DNA of 24,130 nucleotides from JAYEHC01 sp964490635. Its GTDB lineage: Bacteria > Patescibacteriota > Minisyncoccia > JAHIHE01 > JAGLIN01. The DNA is taken from NCBI GenBank assembly GCA_964490635.1, contig CAZBCK010000010.1:1-24130 (forward strand). The letters are read 5' to 3'. Made by a program: the position numbers and the translations under genes. The notes below the pieces were generated by a model. The model was not told the origin of the DNA and ran no database searches. It saw nothing but the letters and a program-made list of their open reading frames with translations. Positions 14,452 to 24,045 of this stretch are shown here, piece by piece. Each line of letters starts with the position of its first letter. Within the stretch, counting starts at the first letter, position 1.

Positions 14452-15135
14452 ATGGCAAATAAAAATCCATTTAAAAAAGGTTCAAAACAATATCATGATT
14501 TTGAAGTAATGAAAGATTTGCAATGGCACTGTTCAAAATGTGAATTAAAATCTGGACAAGCTAAAACATGGCAAATGTGGAGACAAGAAAAAGGACTTCA
14601 AATTGATAAAGATAATGATGGTCATTATTATAAAATAATATATTGTGATAATTGTAAAGAAAAAACTCATCATAGGAAATTAAAATCTTTAAAAGTTTTA
14701 GAAGTCGTTAAATTAAGAGTGGGTATTTCCAAAAAATTTGCTAAAAAAGTTAAAGGTATTTATAAAAACGAAGATGCTGTTTTTCTTAGAAAATTTTCTC
14801 CAAATCAGTTGGAAATAGATCATAAATTTCCACAAATAAGATGGAATAAAAATGAAGACGAAAACGGATTAGATATGTCGGAAAAAGAAATAAAAGACAA
14901 GTTTATTCTTTTAACAAGAAGTAACAATCTTTTAAAATCAAGATATTGTGAAAAATGTTATAAAACAGGCAAAAGAGGAAATTTTCCTGGTATATTTTTT
15001 TGGTTTAAGGGAAGTGAAAAATGGGATAAAAAAATTGATAAGCATGATAAAAAAGGTTGTGATGGTTGTTTTTGGTTTGATCCTTATAAATGGAGAGAGG
15101 AATTAAATAAAATTATAAAGAAAATAAGCAGTTAA
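14452..15135 (+). CDS. HNH-type restriction endonuclease
   Basis: 227 residues. The nuclease core is a beta-beta-alpha-metal (HNH-like) motif: LEIDHKFPQIRW (D123-H124) with LLTRSNNLLKSR (N158/N159). Four Cys pairs (C27xxC30, C65xxC68, C166xxC169, C203xxC206) are likely zinc sites. The context, directly after one methyltransferase and upstream of a regulator and a second methyltransferase, supports a type II restriction enzyme. The stretch from EIDHKFPQIRW to CDGCFWFDPYKWREELN has the look of a conserved restriction-enzyme family, but I do not assign a recognition site. Confidence 0.82.
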   Translation: MANKNPFKKGSKQYHDFEVMKDLQWHCSKCELKSGQAKTWQMWRQEKGLQIDKDNDGHYYKIIYCDNCKEKTHHRKLKSLKVLEVVKLRVGISKKFAKKVKGIYKNEDAVFLRKFSPNQLEIDHKFPQIRWNKNEDENGLDMSEKEIKDKFILLTRSNNLLKSRYCEKCYKTGKRGNFPGIFFWFKGSEKWDKKIDKHDKKGCDGCFWFDPYKWREELNKIIKKISS

Positions 15136-15143
15136 TAAAAAAC

Positions 15144-15172
15144 TTGTATAAAGTTAATTTCTATGATAATAT
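15144..15172 (+). promoter_or_regulatory. Possible internal promoter before the XRE gene
   Basis: TTGTAT (15144-15149), 17-bp spacer, TAATAT (15167-15172). An overlapping TATAAT lies at 15170-15175, 1 nt before the ATG. Restriction-modification control genes often have such near-leaderless promoters. Confidence 0.4.
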
Positions 15173-15176
15173 AATT

Positions 15177-15392
15177 ATGTGGATAAATAGATTTAAAATT
15201 AAAGAGCTTATGGCTAAAAAGAAAATTGACAATTTTTCTGAACTTGCTCGTATGCTTGATATTTCAAAAAATCAACTCTCTAATATTTTATCAGAGAAAT
15301 ATAATCCAATAAAAAGCAATGTCGTTGAATTGGCTGAATTTTTTGATGTTGATGTTTTTGATTTGTTGGAGAGGGATAAAAAGAGTAAATAA
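15177..15392 (+). CDS. XRE-family HTH regulator (possible R-M controller)
   Basis: 71 residues, one helix-turn-helix domain: RFKIKELMAKKKIDNFSELARMLDISKNQLSNILSEK, then VVELAEFFDVDVFDLLE. This fits Cro/C1-type repressors and the controller (C) proteins of restriction-modification systems in size and position. The ATG at 15177 is preferred over an upstream TTG at 15144 because the domain begins right after it; a second ATG at 15210 would cut helix 1. It is separated from the nuclease gene by 41 bp that contain promoter-like sequence. No clear C-box operator is seen. Confidence 0.88.
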   Translation: MWINRFKIKELMAKKKIDNFSELARMLDISKNQLSNILSEKYNPIKSNVVELAEFFDVDVFDLLERDKKSK

Positions 15393-15417
15393 TATTTTAA
15401 TAATTAAATTAATTACT

Positions 15418-16341
15418 ATGTCAATATTTAAAATTCACAATTCTAATTTAATTCCTATCAAAGAAGCACCTTTGTCCCTTGAGAGAGATTTACAAAAAAT
15501 AACTGAAAATAATTTGCAAATTATTTTCGGACTTAATTTTATCAGTTCTGAATTTTCTTTGCATCAATTTCGTATTGATACTTTAGCGTTTGACGAAGAA
15601 ACAAAATCTTTTGTAATTATTGAATATAAAAGAGATAAAAGTTTTAGTGTTATTGATCAAGGATATGCTTATCTTGCTTTAATGTTAAATAATAAAGCAG
15701 ATTTTATCTTGGAATATAATGAAAAAAAGAAAGATAATCTAAAAAAAGAAAATATTGATTGGTCGCAATCTAGAGTTTTGTTTTTAGCTAATTCCTTTAC
15801 TGTTTATCAGCAAAACGCAATTAATTTTAAAGATTTGCCGATTGAACTTTGGGAAGTAAAAAAATATAACAATGAAATAATACTTTATAATCAATTAAAA
15901 TCAACAGATTCCAAAGAATCTATAAAAACAATTTCTAAAAGCAAAACTATAGAAAGCGTTAGCCGTGAAATTAAAAAATATTCAGTTGATGATCATTTTA
16001 GAGAAGAATGGAAAAAATCACGAGAACTATTTAATTTATTAAGTGAAAAAATATTTAATTTAGATAGTCGTATAAAAGAAAATTCTAATCCTAAAAATTA
16101 TATTGGTTATAAAATTGATAATACAAGAATTTGTGATGTCCATATTTATAGAAATAAATTAAAAATAGATTTAATGAAAGTTGATGTAGAAGATTTAAAT
16201 GATCCTGAAAATAAGACTACTAAAATGCCTTGGAGAGAATATAATTGGTCAAAACAATGTAATTATGAAATTAAAAACATAGATGATGTTGATTACGCTA
16301 TATTTTTAATAAAACAAATTTATCAAAAGTTTTATAAATAA
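15418..16341 (+). CDS. PD-(D/E)XK nuclease-like protein with C-terminal DUF5655
   Basis: 307 residues. The N-terminal half has the PD-(D/E)XK signature: FRIDTLAFDEETKSFVIIEYKR with D54, E69 and K71, then the conserved VIDQGYAYL helix. The C-terminal part (about 190-307: VDDHFREEWKKSRELFNLLSEKI ... NYIGYK ... ICDVHIYRNKLKIDL) matches the DUF5655 type, found on many defence-associated or nuclease-like proteins. The ATG at 15418 is chosen over the upstream frame because the family N-terminus (MSIFKI) starts there. The gene is locked into the operon (3 bp before the next ATG), so it is probably an accessory or second nuclease. Its exact role is unknown. Confidence 0.85.
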   Translation: MSIFKIHNSNLIPIKEAPLSLERDLQKITENNLQIIFGLNFISSEFSLHQFRIDTLAFDEETKSFVIIEYKRDKSFSVIDQGYAYLALMLNNKADFILEYNEKKKDNLKKENIDWSQSRVLFLANSFTVYQQNAINFKDLPIELWEVKKYNNEIILYNQLKSTDSKESIKTISKSKTIESVSREIKKYSVDDHFREEWKKSRELFNLLSEKIFNLDSRIKENSNPKNYIGYKIDNTRICDVHIYRNKLKIDLMKVDVEDLNDPENKTTKMPWREYNWSKQCNYEIKNIDDVDYAIFLIKQIYQKFYK

Positions 16342-16344
16342 TTT

Positions 16345-17409
16345 ATGAACTACATCGGTTCAAAATTATCACTTCTTGAATTTTTGGAAAATTCAATCAA
16401 TAAAGTAGTTGATAAAAAAGACTGCCATGTTTTTTGCGATCTGTTTGCTGGCACTGGAATCGTTGGGAATTATTTTAAAAAGAAAGGATATCAGATAATC
16501 GCTAATGATATTCAATATTATAGTTTCGTTTTAAATAAACACTATATTGAAAATCACAGAGAATTAAAATTTTTAAAATTAGCGAAAGATTTGCCTGAAT
16601 TAAAAAATGTAAAAACAGAAAACAGAAAAGATTTTGTTTGCGATTATTTGGAAAATTTAAAAGGAGTTAAAGGATTTATTTATAAAAATTATTGTCTTGG
16701 CGGAACAAAAAATAAAAAAATACAAAGACAATATTTTTCAGACGCGAACGGAATAAGATGCGACGCGATTAGAAAAAAGATTGAAGAATGGAAAGAAGAA
16801 AAGTTGATAAATAATAATGAATATTATTTTTTGCTGACAAGTTTAATTAAGTCAATTGATAAATGCGCGAATACCGCTTCTGTTTATGGGGCTTTTTTGA
16901 AAAAATTAAAAAAGTCCGCGCAGGAAAGTTTTGCTTTACAACCTGCTGAATTGATTATAAATGATCAAGATCATAAAGTTTATAATGAAGATATAAATAT
17001 TTTAACTAAAAAAATAAAAGGGGATATTCTATATTTAGATCCGCCGTATAATCATAGACAATACGCGTCAAATTATCATATTTTAGAAACAATTGCTAAA
17101 TACGACAATCCAAAAATACACGGTAAAACTGGATTGAGAGATTATGAAAATCAAAAATCATTATATTGTTCCCGAGTGGACGCAAAAAACACTTTTAAAG
17201 ATTTGATTTCAAAAGCAAACGCAAAATATATTTTTTTGAGTTATAATAATGAAGGAATAATGAGTTTGGAAGATATAAAAGAAGTTATGAGTTTGCGTGG
17301 GAAGTATGGATATTTTACAAAAAAATATAATAGATTTAAAGCAGATAAAAATAGAAAATATAAAGCAAATAAAACAGTTGAATATTTGCATTTCGTGAAA
17401 TGCGAATAA
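16345..17409 (+). CDS. D12-class N6-adenine DNA methyltransferase (Dam-like)
   Basis: 354 residues. Typical D12/Dam opening NYIGSK, motif I VFCDLFAGTGIVG (29-41), then the catalytic LYLDPPYNHRQYASNYH (DPPY at 232-235). Transfers a methyl group to N6 of adenine. As the second, unrelated methyltransferase of the operon it probably protects the other strand of an asymmetric site. It is also similar in architecture to methyltransferases of type IIS systems. It ends at the shared terminator facing the alpha-2-macroglobulin gene. Confidence 0.92.
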   Translation: MNYIGSKLSLLEFLENSINKVVDKKDCHVFCDLFAGTGIVGNYFKKKGYQIIANDIQYYSFVLNKHYIENHRELKFLKLAKDLPELKNVKTENRKDFVCDYLENLKGVKGFIYKNYCLGGTKNKKIQRQYFSDANGIRCDAIRKKIEEWKEEKLINNNEYYFLLTSLIKSIDKCANTASVYGAFLKKLKKSAQESFALQPAELIINDQDHKVYNEDINILTKKIKGDILYLDPPYNHRQYASNYHILETIAKYDNPKIHGKTGLRDYENQKSLYCSRVDAKNTFKDLISKANAKYIFLSYNNEGIMSLEDIKEVMSLRGKYGYFTKKYNRFKADKNRKYKANKTVEYLHFVKCE

Positions 17410-17432
17410 AACAAAATTTTAAAATATCAAAA

Positions 17433-17461
17433 CAAAAAACTGGTTACACACCAGTTTTTTG
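17433..17461. terminator. Bidirectional terminator between convergent genes
   Basis: CAAAAAACTGGT (17433-17444), loop TACAC, ACCAGTTTTTTG (17450-17461): a perfect 12-bp stem with A-run and T-run, serving the R-M operon and the alpha-2-macroglobulin gene. Confidence 0.9.
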
Positions 17462-17482
17462 TAATTTGGATTAAACCCTTTC

Positions 17483-20400
17483 CTATTCCACCTCAAAATA
17501 TCTCCCGCTCGTTCTCGCAAAATTCTCAGGGAAGTACATTTCGGAGACAATGGCAGGAAGGTGGTGGAATTTGCCGGGGATAAGAACACGGACATAATAG
17601 TCATATTCATATTCTCCGGCGGGGAGTCTTTCTTTAAAGAGAAAGAGACGATCATCTCGCAGCTCTTTCATATTCGGACGCAATTTTCTACTGTCATAAT
17701 AACCGCGCCACCAGTCGTAATCATTTTGTTCTTCTGCCATGAGCGATTTATTCTCCGTGGCTAAGTTGAAATTGATCAATTCCACTCCCGCAGGAATGAA
17801 ATCTTCCACTGCGACAAAATTTCTGCCTTCCGGAACAAGAACTTCTATGTGCCCGCGCAGAACATCGCCGGGACTTGCTTTGGCGATAGGATTTTCTCCT
17901 TCTTTGTCTTCCAAAGAATAGAATTCACGCGTAATTGAAAACCCTTCATCGCGCGGTGGAATCTTATCGATGGGCAAAAAATATTTCAGGGAAATGTCAT
18001 AATAGAAATTATTATTAAGATTATTATGATTTTCCTTTTTGAAGTCCAGAGAGCTGAATGATCCCAATCCCAGCTCGCTTACCGGAATCGTCAAACTGTT
18101 TTGATCCAGAATTGTCTGCGCGTTATAATCAAAGGATTGCTTTTCTTCATCGTCCAATAACATCTTCAAAGTGAATTCCGACTCGGTTTCTCTTTGCCAG
18201 ATAAGATAATCGGTCATCGCGTCAATAACGGAAATTGTATTATTCGTTGAGCCCCACGCTCCATCTTTATTGCGGCTTCGCAGCAACCAGCGCAAAATTC
18301 TGTCCAGAATCTCATTATCTCTTTCATCTTTTGACAAAGCCTTGAGCAATAAAGCGGTGTCTTTGGTTTGCGTTCCATAATATTGCCAGGTCACATTTTT
18401 GCCAGATGGCAGAAACGCCCCGCGAGAATCAATGTCAATTTTATTCTCCAGAATATCAAACACTTCATTTTTATATTCCCTGCTAAAAATGTCTTCATTC
18501 TCACTCAGCATTATAGCCAAAGTGACAAGAGAAGTATTGCTGATCTGATCATTGAGAAGTAGCTTATCATTTCTCAATCCCTTGATATAACTTATCAAAC
18601 TCTTGTTGATCTTTCCATATTCTTTGATCTCCAGCAAAAAGTTCGTTGCTAAAATAACCATATCTTTGTTTTTCTTCAAGTTCCTGTCATAACTGACCGT
18701 ATTATTGATATAGGTAAAAGCCCGCCTTAAACTGTTCTCGTTTATTTCATATCCCGCGTTTTTCAAATCTTTTAAGGTATTGGCTATATGCAATGTTAAA
18801 TATATATTTGAATCTCCATCCGGATAATACGCAAAACCACCGTTATGTTTCTGATTTTCGTAAATTCGCGCCAGCCCGATTTCCACAACTTCATCTATTG
18901 TATATTTTCGCCCGTCAAATTCAACATCTTCCAATTCAAACTTATCACCGATATTTTCCAGATTCAATCCCTTTTTCACGATTGCAATTGAGGCAAGCTT
19001 GCTGGCAATTTGTTCGCTGCAACCATAAGGATAACCCAGCAAATAATTCAAAGCGTCTGACAGGAAAACCGCCAGAGTAGCGCTACTTTGAATAGTCAGT
19101 TCACCCTTGTCTTCAACAATATTTTCAGGTAAATAAATAAATTCATTAACCAGAGATGCATTTGAATATCCCGCTGTGGCTGTCGCTTCATAAGTATCAT
19201 TTCTGGTTATTTTGATCGTATTTTCTACTGTGTCTTCATAAGCGCTGTTTTTAGCGAACAAAACAAATCTATGCACACCTTTTTGTTTGGATGAATCAGC
19301 CTTAACTTTAAAATAGACAGTTTTTGATTCGTTTGCTTCTATTTGAATGTCTTTTTTACCTGAATCATTTTTCAGAAATAATGTCCCGCTTTTAAGCTCA
19401 ACTCTTAAATTCTGCTTTTGATTCGTCTGGTTGAAAATTTTCGCGCCCAAATAAAATTCATCTCCCGGAACTATAAAGCGCGGTTTCAAGGGAACAAGCA
19501 TAATATCCTTGCGCGCGATAAAGTCTTGATAATCAACTCCCAGTTTTGTGTCTTTGCTAATTCCGATTGACTCAACTTGCCAAGTAGTCAAATTGTCAGG
19601 CAGAGTGAATTTTATTTTCGCTTTTCCATTTTGATCCGTTCTGACAACCGCCTGCCATAAAGCGGTATCTTTGAAAATTCCTCTTTTTTTCTTTGCCAGA
19701 TCTTCTGACTCCGCGCCACCACCGCCTTTGGTTCTATTATCAACATCAATTTCATAAAGAATATTTTCCAAATTACTGGAAGTTGAAATTGTCAAAGGAA
19801 ATCCGCCGTAGAAAAACACAAGTGGATTTTTCTTTGGATTTCCCTTTAAAGCTAGAACACTCAAATCCGCGACTGCCACGGAAAATTCCGTTTCCGCCGG
19901 ATTTCCCAGATAATCTTTTGCCTCAAGGTTTAGGATAACTTCTTCTCCCGGCAAATATGTTTTTTTGTCAGACTGGACTGAAATATTCAGCTCCTTTCTT
20001 TCCGTATCAACTTTAAATTGAGTTTGACCGAATTTAACCTCAGGATCCGAATCCGCGGAAAGCAAAATTACCGAAACATAAAAGTTGGGGGTATAATCTG
20101 CTAAAACCGGAAAACTATAATCATAAAGACTCTGATTAAGATCAACCACTTCATACTTAAAAACCTTTCCTCTTTCAACGCTAACAAGCGCTTTCGCTTT
20201 TTTGTACGGAGATTTGATAATAATCCTTGCTTGATCGCCTACCTTCAGGTCGCTTTTGTCAACAACTATTTCCAACTCCGTGTCATTTGTTCTTCTAACA
20301 TCAACTTGCGCGTTTCCATAAACATAAATATTATAGCTGTTTGTGATTATGTTTCCTCTGCTGTCTTTGCCTGTCACTTTTAATTCATATTCTCCTTCTT

Positions 20401-23400
20401 TATCCAGAGAAAAATCTCCGCTCCAATCGCCACTCTGGTTAGTGCCAATTGTTTTTTCTTGAATTAATTCCAATTCTTTCTCCCATTTATAGTAATACCC
20501 GCCGTCAACTTCTTTCCTTTTGCTTTGCGCCCATTTTATTTTATTAATTTGCAATTTAATATCATTGACCGCTAATTTTTCTCCCGCGGTATTGACTGAT
20601 TTCACTTTGGCTTTGAAAGATTCATTTTTATTTAAGAAATATTTATCTGTTTTCAATCCCAAATAATACTCTCCCCTGTGAACAATAAACGATTTTTGCG
20701 CAGAAACAGTTTGTCCGTTGGAATTTTTGACAGTCAGATAAACAACGAATATTTTGCTTTTGACATCTTTCTCGTCTTCAAATAATTTATTAAGGTCAAG
20801 CCGATGCGATATTCTTGCTTTGCCGGAACTGTCTATCTCAGTTTTATTTCTCAAAATAAATTTGTCCCCATAGCTGCAATTATAGCAATAATACCACCGT
20901 GATCCGAAGTTGAAATATTCGTCTGTGTATTTGTCAAAATAATAATCTTGGCTGCCAATGCTATATTCCACTTCCCCGCCTTCAACCACAGCCCCGAAAT
21001 AATAGCTGGCGTCAATATCCAGATTGAGCGTATCACCTGAAATGTATTCTTCTTTGTCTGTCTTTGTTTCCACTTTAAACGGTGCCGGGACATATTTTTC
21101 AACTTCAAAATGAGTAATCGCGTTTTTAGCAACGATTCTATACCGACCCAGCGAAGCCTTTGTGTCTAAAATCAATTTTGTGTTGAACGAGCCAAAGTCG
21201 TTCACTTCCAGTTCCTGACTTAATATTTCTTCATTTTTGCTGTTATAAACTTTCAGCGGAATTTTCTTCTCTTGAAAAATTTCATAGTCGCCGTCATATC
21301 CTATTCGGTAGAGTCCTTTAATATGAACTTCCTGCCCCGGTCTGTAAATCGGCCGGTCTGTATATGTGTATATTTTCTGCGCCGTTCTGGCAACACTGCC
21401 ATAACCGAGCTTATTGTCATAACGCGTGATCAAAGCGCTGTCGCTTCCTTTCGTCACAACCACTCCGTGTAAATTATTGGCAACCGCTACCTCGGCAATG
21501 CCTGATCTGTCCGTAAGATATGAAGACAATTTTTTCATTTTTACTTTGGAGTTTTCTTTAACACCTTCAAAAAGCTGAACTTTCGCTCCTCCAATCGGGT
21601 TCGCGCTTTTCAAATCCGTTACCCAATAAATGTTTTTCAATTTGGCTTGCTGCTCGCTACTTAGATTAACATCCTGATCATTACCGCTGTTTCTCACTTC
21701 AACTCTTTTTTCCACAATTCCCAGATTTGTCACAGTCAGATATGTTCTTTCATAAACCTGTTTTTTATCTTTGTCATATCTTGCTCTTGTTTTATAATCA
21801 GGATGCGAAAAAGTCAGAATATAATGTCCCAAAGGATCTTCCAAATAATCTTTCAAGTCAACCGTAAAATAATTTTTTACCCAATATTTTTTTTGCAACT
21901 CTATTTTCTTGCTAATAACTTTTTCGCAATTACTGACTGCGTAAGAAGAACTTAGATAAGACGGTTTGTTTTCTAAATAATAAAACATATCTTCCGGTTT
22001 CAATTTGCAAATATGCAGATTAATATAATCCATATTCTCAACGGCATAAGTCAGTTTTGTTTTGTCCGGAGTCGTTACGGTATATTGTCTCTGAAAATTA
22101 TGGAAATTAAGATAATATTCCGGCATCTTGCCTGTCTTGAATTTTTTCTTAATTATTTTTTCTTCGCCAAAGTCATCTACAACTTTAATTTCCAAATTAT
22201 AACTGCTCTCTGGCATTAGACCATACGAAATCTTGGTTTCAAATTCGCCAACACGACAATTGTGATAGTTAACATTATTTTTAGTGATTTTTGTTGGTCT
22301 GTTCCAATACTTAAATTCAAAACCCGGATTGGCTTTGATATGATCACTGATGTCTTCTTTCGCCGGAACTGACAGCGGACTATTGGAACAAATTACAAAT
22401 TCGCTTAAACTGGCGTTAACAGCATTATATTCGGGAATGGTTCTTAGTATTTTCAAGTGAGGAATTACTCTAACATCTTTTATGATTGGATTAACATTCA
22501 ATTGCAATCCTTCTTTATTTATGATTTTATCAATATTCAATTTTAAAACATCTGAATTATTGATCTTGTCATAATCAAATGACAGATAAATTCTTTTTTG
22601 GTCATCCTCTTTCTCGCATTCCACACTCCCTCCAAATCTCAAATCTTCGTTTTTTTCTTTGCACTTTTTCCCATAACCGATTTTCACCATCTTGTCAGCG
22701 CTGATCTTGCTTTTTGCCAGATCAATATCTTCATAAAATCCGATCCACAATTTTCCCTGCGAATCAAAAAAGTCAGAAGTGGAAAAACTTGTCCTTTCCG
22801 AAGAAGCACTGATCTGTCTGATTTCCCCTGAAACATTAATCGTCAGCTCCCGCGCTTCTTCAAGAATAATATCCCCTTCCAAAGGATAAGCCTTATTTAT
22901 TTTCAGACGATAGCTGTTATTGAAATCCCAAAGTTTTTTCCTGCCGTGCCGGTCTTTTTTGTTGTAAATTAAAATTACGGACTCGTCGGTTAATTTCTCA
23001 TATTTTTTGCTTTCTTTATTATAAACGCTTTTAGTTCCATATTCAGCGGTAAAATCAATTTGTTGATTACCAGCGGTAACATTTTTGACCATTATTTCGC
23101 TAATTGTTTTTCTCAAATCAACCGGCTGGTTAAAGGCTATTCTAATTGGTCTGTTATAAATAATATGCTCATTGTCAGCAAACTGATAACGCAATACCCT
23201 TGTTTTAAATTGATGTTCAAACTCATTCACTTTTAATCCGTCCATAGAAACAAAGTCAGGTTTTATTTTGACTGTGTAGTTTGAAGAGCGGGTTAGTCTT
23301 TCGTCTGCGACAAACTGGACCGTCCTTGTCCCAATCCATTTGAATTTTCCTGCCGTCACCGGTTTAATTTCTATCGGAATATCAAAATCAGCCAGAACAT

Positions 23401-23965
23401 CCAAAGTTGTAATCGGCGTCATCGGTCTGTTGAACATTACCGTGATCTCCGCGTTCTCATTTGCTTCAGAATCAGCCTTCGGAAAAACAGTCAGAACTTT
23501 TGGATCGTCAACGACCAAGAAATCGCTACCAATATTTTTTTCTTCCGCTTTTAGAATTGCCTCATAATATCTCCCTAATTTTAATTTTTCACTTGGATCA
23601 AAAATGACTTTTTTCTCGTCTCCGCTTTCTATCCATTCACCTTCTATCTCAGGATAGAACTCAACGCTGTCTTCAACCTCCTCTTTGCTAATTTCCATAT
23701 TAGGCGGAATGTTTATGGTAATGCTCGCGCTTCGGGAAATCTTATCGTTGGTCAGAGAGAATGCTCTGGCATATTCAACGCGGGGAATCAGAGACTCCGG
23801 TTTTTTATTATCACGAGTATAAAAAAGAATACCGCTAACAACCGCTATGAATAAAAATAAAGAGGCGGCAATAACGACTCTTTTTCTTTTGCTTTGTTTG
23901 ATCAAAAACTGTTTTGTTTTTTGAAAAATTTGTTTTGGCATACCAGCCATATTTTTGTTTTGCAT
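17483..23965 (-). CDS. Membrane-anchored bacterial alpha-2-macroglobulin with intact thioester
   Basis: 2160 residues. Bacterial alpha-2-macroglobulins trap proteases and are thought to guard the cell surface. A basic N-terminus (KQSKRKR) and one membrane helix (30-49) place the body outside the cell as a signal anchor; no lipobox is seen. Repeated Ig-like MG domains follow, with the family landmark TYTDRPIYRPGQEVHIKG (about 864-881). The thioester motif PYGCSEQ is intact (C1649, Q1652), so covalent trapping is possible. The following alpha-helical complement-like domain and C-terminal receptor-binding-like beta domain are present. The pbpC partner common in Gram-negatives is not next to it. 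The start is the ATG at 23965 with GGA 8 nt upstream. The gene takes up a quarter of the window and is less A+T-rich than the R-M island. Confidence 0.95.
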   Translation of the reverse strand: MQNKNMAGMPKQIFQKTKQFLIKQSKRKRVVIAASLFLFIAVVSGILFYTRDNKKPESLIPRVEYARAFSLTNDKISRSASITINIPPNMEISKEEVEDSVEFYPEIEGEWIESGDEKKVIFDPSEKLKLGRYYEAILKAEEKNIGSDFLVVDDPKVLTVFPKADSEANENAEITVMFNRPMTPITTLDVLADFDIPIEIKPVTAGKFKWIGTRTVQFVADERLTRSSNYTVKIKPDFVSMDGLKVNEFEHQFKTRVLRYQFADNEHIIYNRPIRIAFNQPVDLRKTISEIMVKNVTAGNQQIDFTAEYGTKSVYNKESKKYEKLTDESVILIYNKKDRHGRKKLWDFNNSYRLKINKAYPLEGDIILEEARELTINVSGEIRQISASSERTSFSTSDFFDSQGKLWIGFYEDIDLAKSKISADKMVKIGYGKKCKEKNEDLRFGGSVECEKEDDQKRIYLSFDYDKINNSDVLKLNIDKIINKEGLQLNVNPIIKDVRVIPHLKILRTIPEYNAVNASLSEFVICSNSPLSVPAKEDISDHIKANPGFEFKYWNRPTKITKNNVNYHNCRVGEFETKISYGLMPESSYNLEIKVVDDFGEEKIIKKKFKTGKMPEYYLNFHNFQRQYTVTTPDKTKLTYAVENMDYINLHICKLKPEDMFYYLENKPSYLSSSYAVSNCEKVISKKIELQKKYWVKNYFTVDLKDYLEDPLGHYILTFSHPDYKTRARYDKDKKQVYERTYLTVTNLGIVEKRVEVRNSGNDQDVNLSSEQQAKLKNIYWVTDLKSANPIGGAKVQLFEGVKENSKVKMKKLSSYLTDRSGIAEVAVANNLHGVVVTKGSDSALITRYDNKLGYGSVARTAQKIYTYTDRPIYRPGQEVHIKGLYRIGYDGDYEIFQEKKIPLKVYNSKNEEILSQELEVNDFGSFNTKLILDTKASLGRYRIVAKNAITHFEVEKYVPAPFKVETKTDKEEYISGDTLNLDIDASYYFGAVVEGGEVEYSIGSQDYYFDKYTDEYFNFGSRWYYCYNCSYGDKFILRNKTEIDSSGKARISHRLDLNKLFEDEKDVKSKIFVVYLTVKNSNGQTVSAQKSFIVHRGEYYLGLKTDKYFLNKNESFKAKVKSVNTAGEKLAVNDIKLQINKIKWAQSKRKEVDGGYYYKWEKELELIQEKTIGTNQSGDWSGDFSLDKEGEYELKVTGKDSRGNIITNSYNIYVYGNAQVDVRRTNDTELEIVVDKSDLKVGDQARIIIKSPYKKAKALVSVERGKVFKYEVVDLNQSLYDYSFPVLADYTPNFYVSVILLSADSDPEVKFGQTQFKVDTERKELNISVQSDKKTYLPGEEVILNLEAKDYLGNPAETEFSVAVADLSVLALKGNPKKNPLVFFYGGFPLTISTSSNLENILYEIDVDNRTKGGGGAESEDLAKKKRGIFKDTALWQAVVRTDQNGKAKIKFTLPDNLTTWQVESIGISKDTKLGVDYQDFIARKDIMLVPLKPRFIVPGDEFYLGAKIFNQTNQKQNLRVELKSGTLFLKNDSGKKDIQIEANESKTVYFKVKADSSKQKGVHRFVLFAKNSAYEDTVENTIKITRNDTYEATATAGYSNASLVNEFIYLPENIVEDKGELTIQSSATLAVFLSDALNYLLGYPYGCSEQIASKLASIAIVKKGLNLENIGDKFELEDVEFDGRKYTIDEVVEIGLARIYENQKHNGGFAYYPDGDSNIYLTLHIANTLKDLKNAGYEINENSLRRAFTYINNTVSYDRNLKKNKDMVILATNFLLEIKEYGKINKSLISYIKGLRNDKLLLNDQISNTSLVTLAIMLSENEDIFSREYKNEVFDILENKIDIDSRGAFLPSGKNVTWQYYGTQTKDTALLLKALSKDERDNEILDRILRWLLRSRNKDGAWGSTNNTISVIDAMTDYLIWQRETESEFTLKMLLDDEEKQSFDYNAQTILDQNSLTIPVSELGLGSFSSLDFKKENHNNLNNNFYYDISLKYFLPIDKIPPRDEGFSITREFYSLEDKEGENPIAKASPGDVLRGHIEVLVPEGRNFVAVEDFIPAGVELINFNLATENKSLMAEEQNDYDWWRGYYDSRKLRPNMKELRDDRLFLFKERLPAGEYEYDYYVRVLIPGKFHHLPAIVSEMYFPENFARTSGRYFEVE

Positions 23966-24016
23966 AATTATTCCATTAAAAAATTAGTGCAGATTTAATT
24001 TCTACTCTTTGTTTTT

Positions 24017-24045
24017 ATTATACCATATATCCACATAAAAATAAA
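24017..24045 (-). promoter_or_regulatory. Promoter of the alpha-2-macroglobulin gene
   Basis: On the minus strand: -10 TATAAT (24017-24022) preceded by TATGG (extended -10), with a weak -35 TTTATT (24040-24045) at 17 bp. Leader about 45 nt. The remaining 24046-24130 shows no gene. Confidence 0.7.

Noticed and set aside
15319..15417. Longer start for the PD-(D/E)XK protein inside the XRE gene
   Set aside because: The upstream residues are a shadow of the XRE gene; the family-like N-terminus begins at the ATG at 15418.
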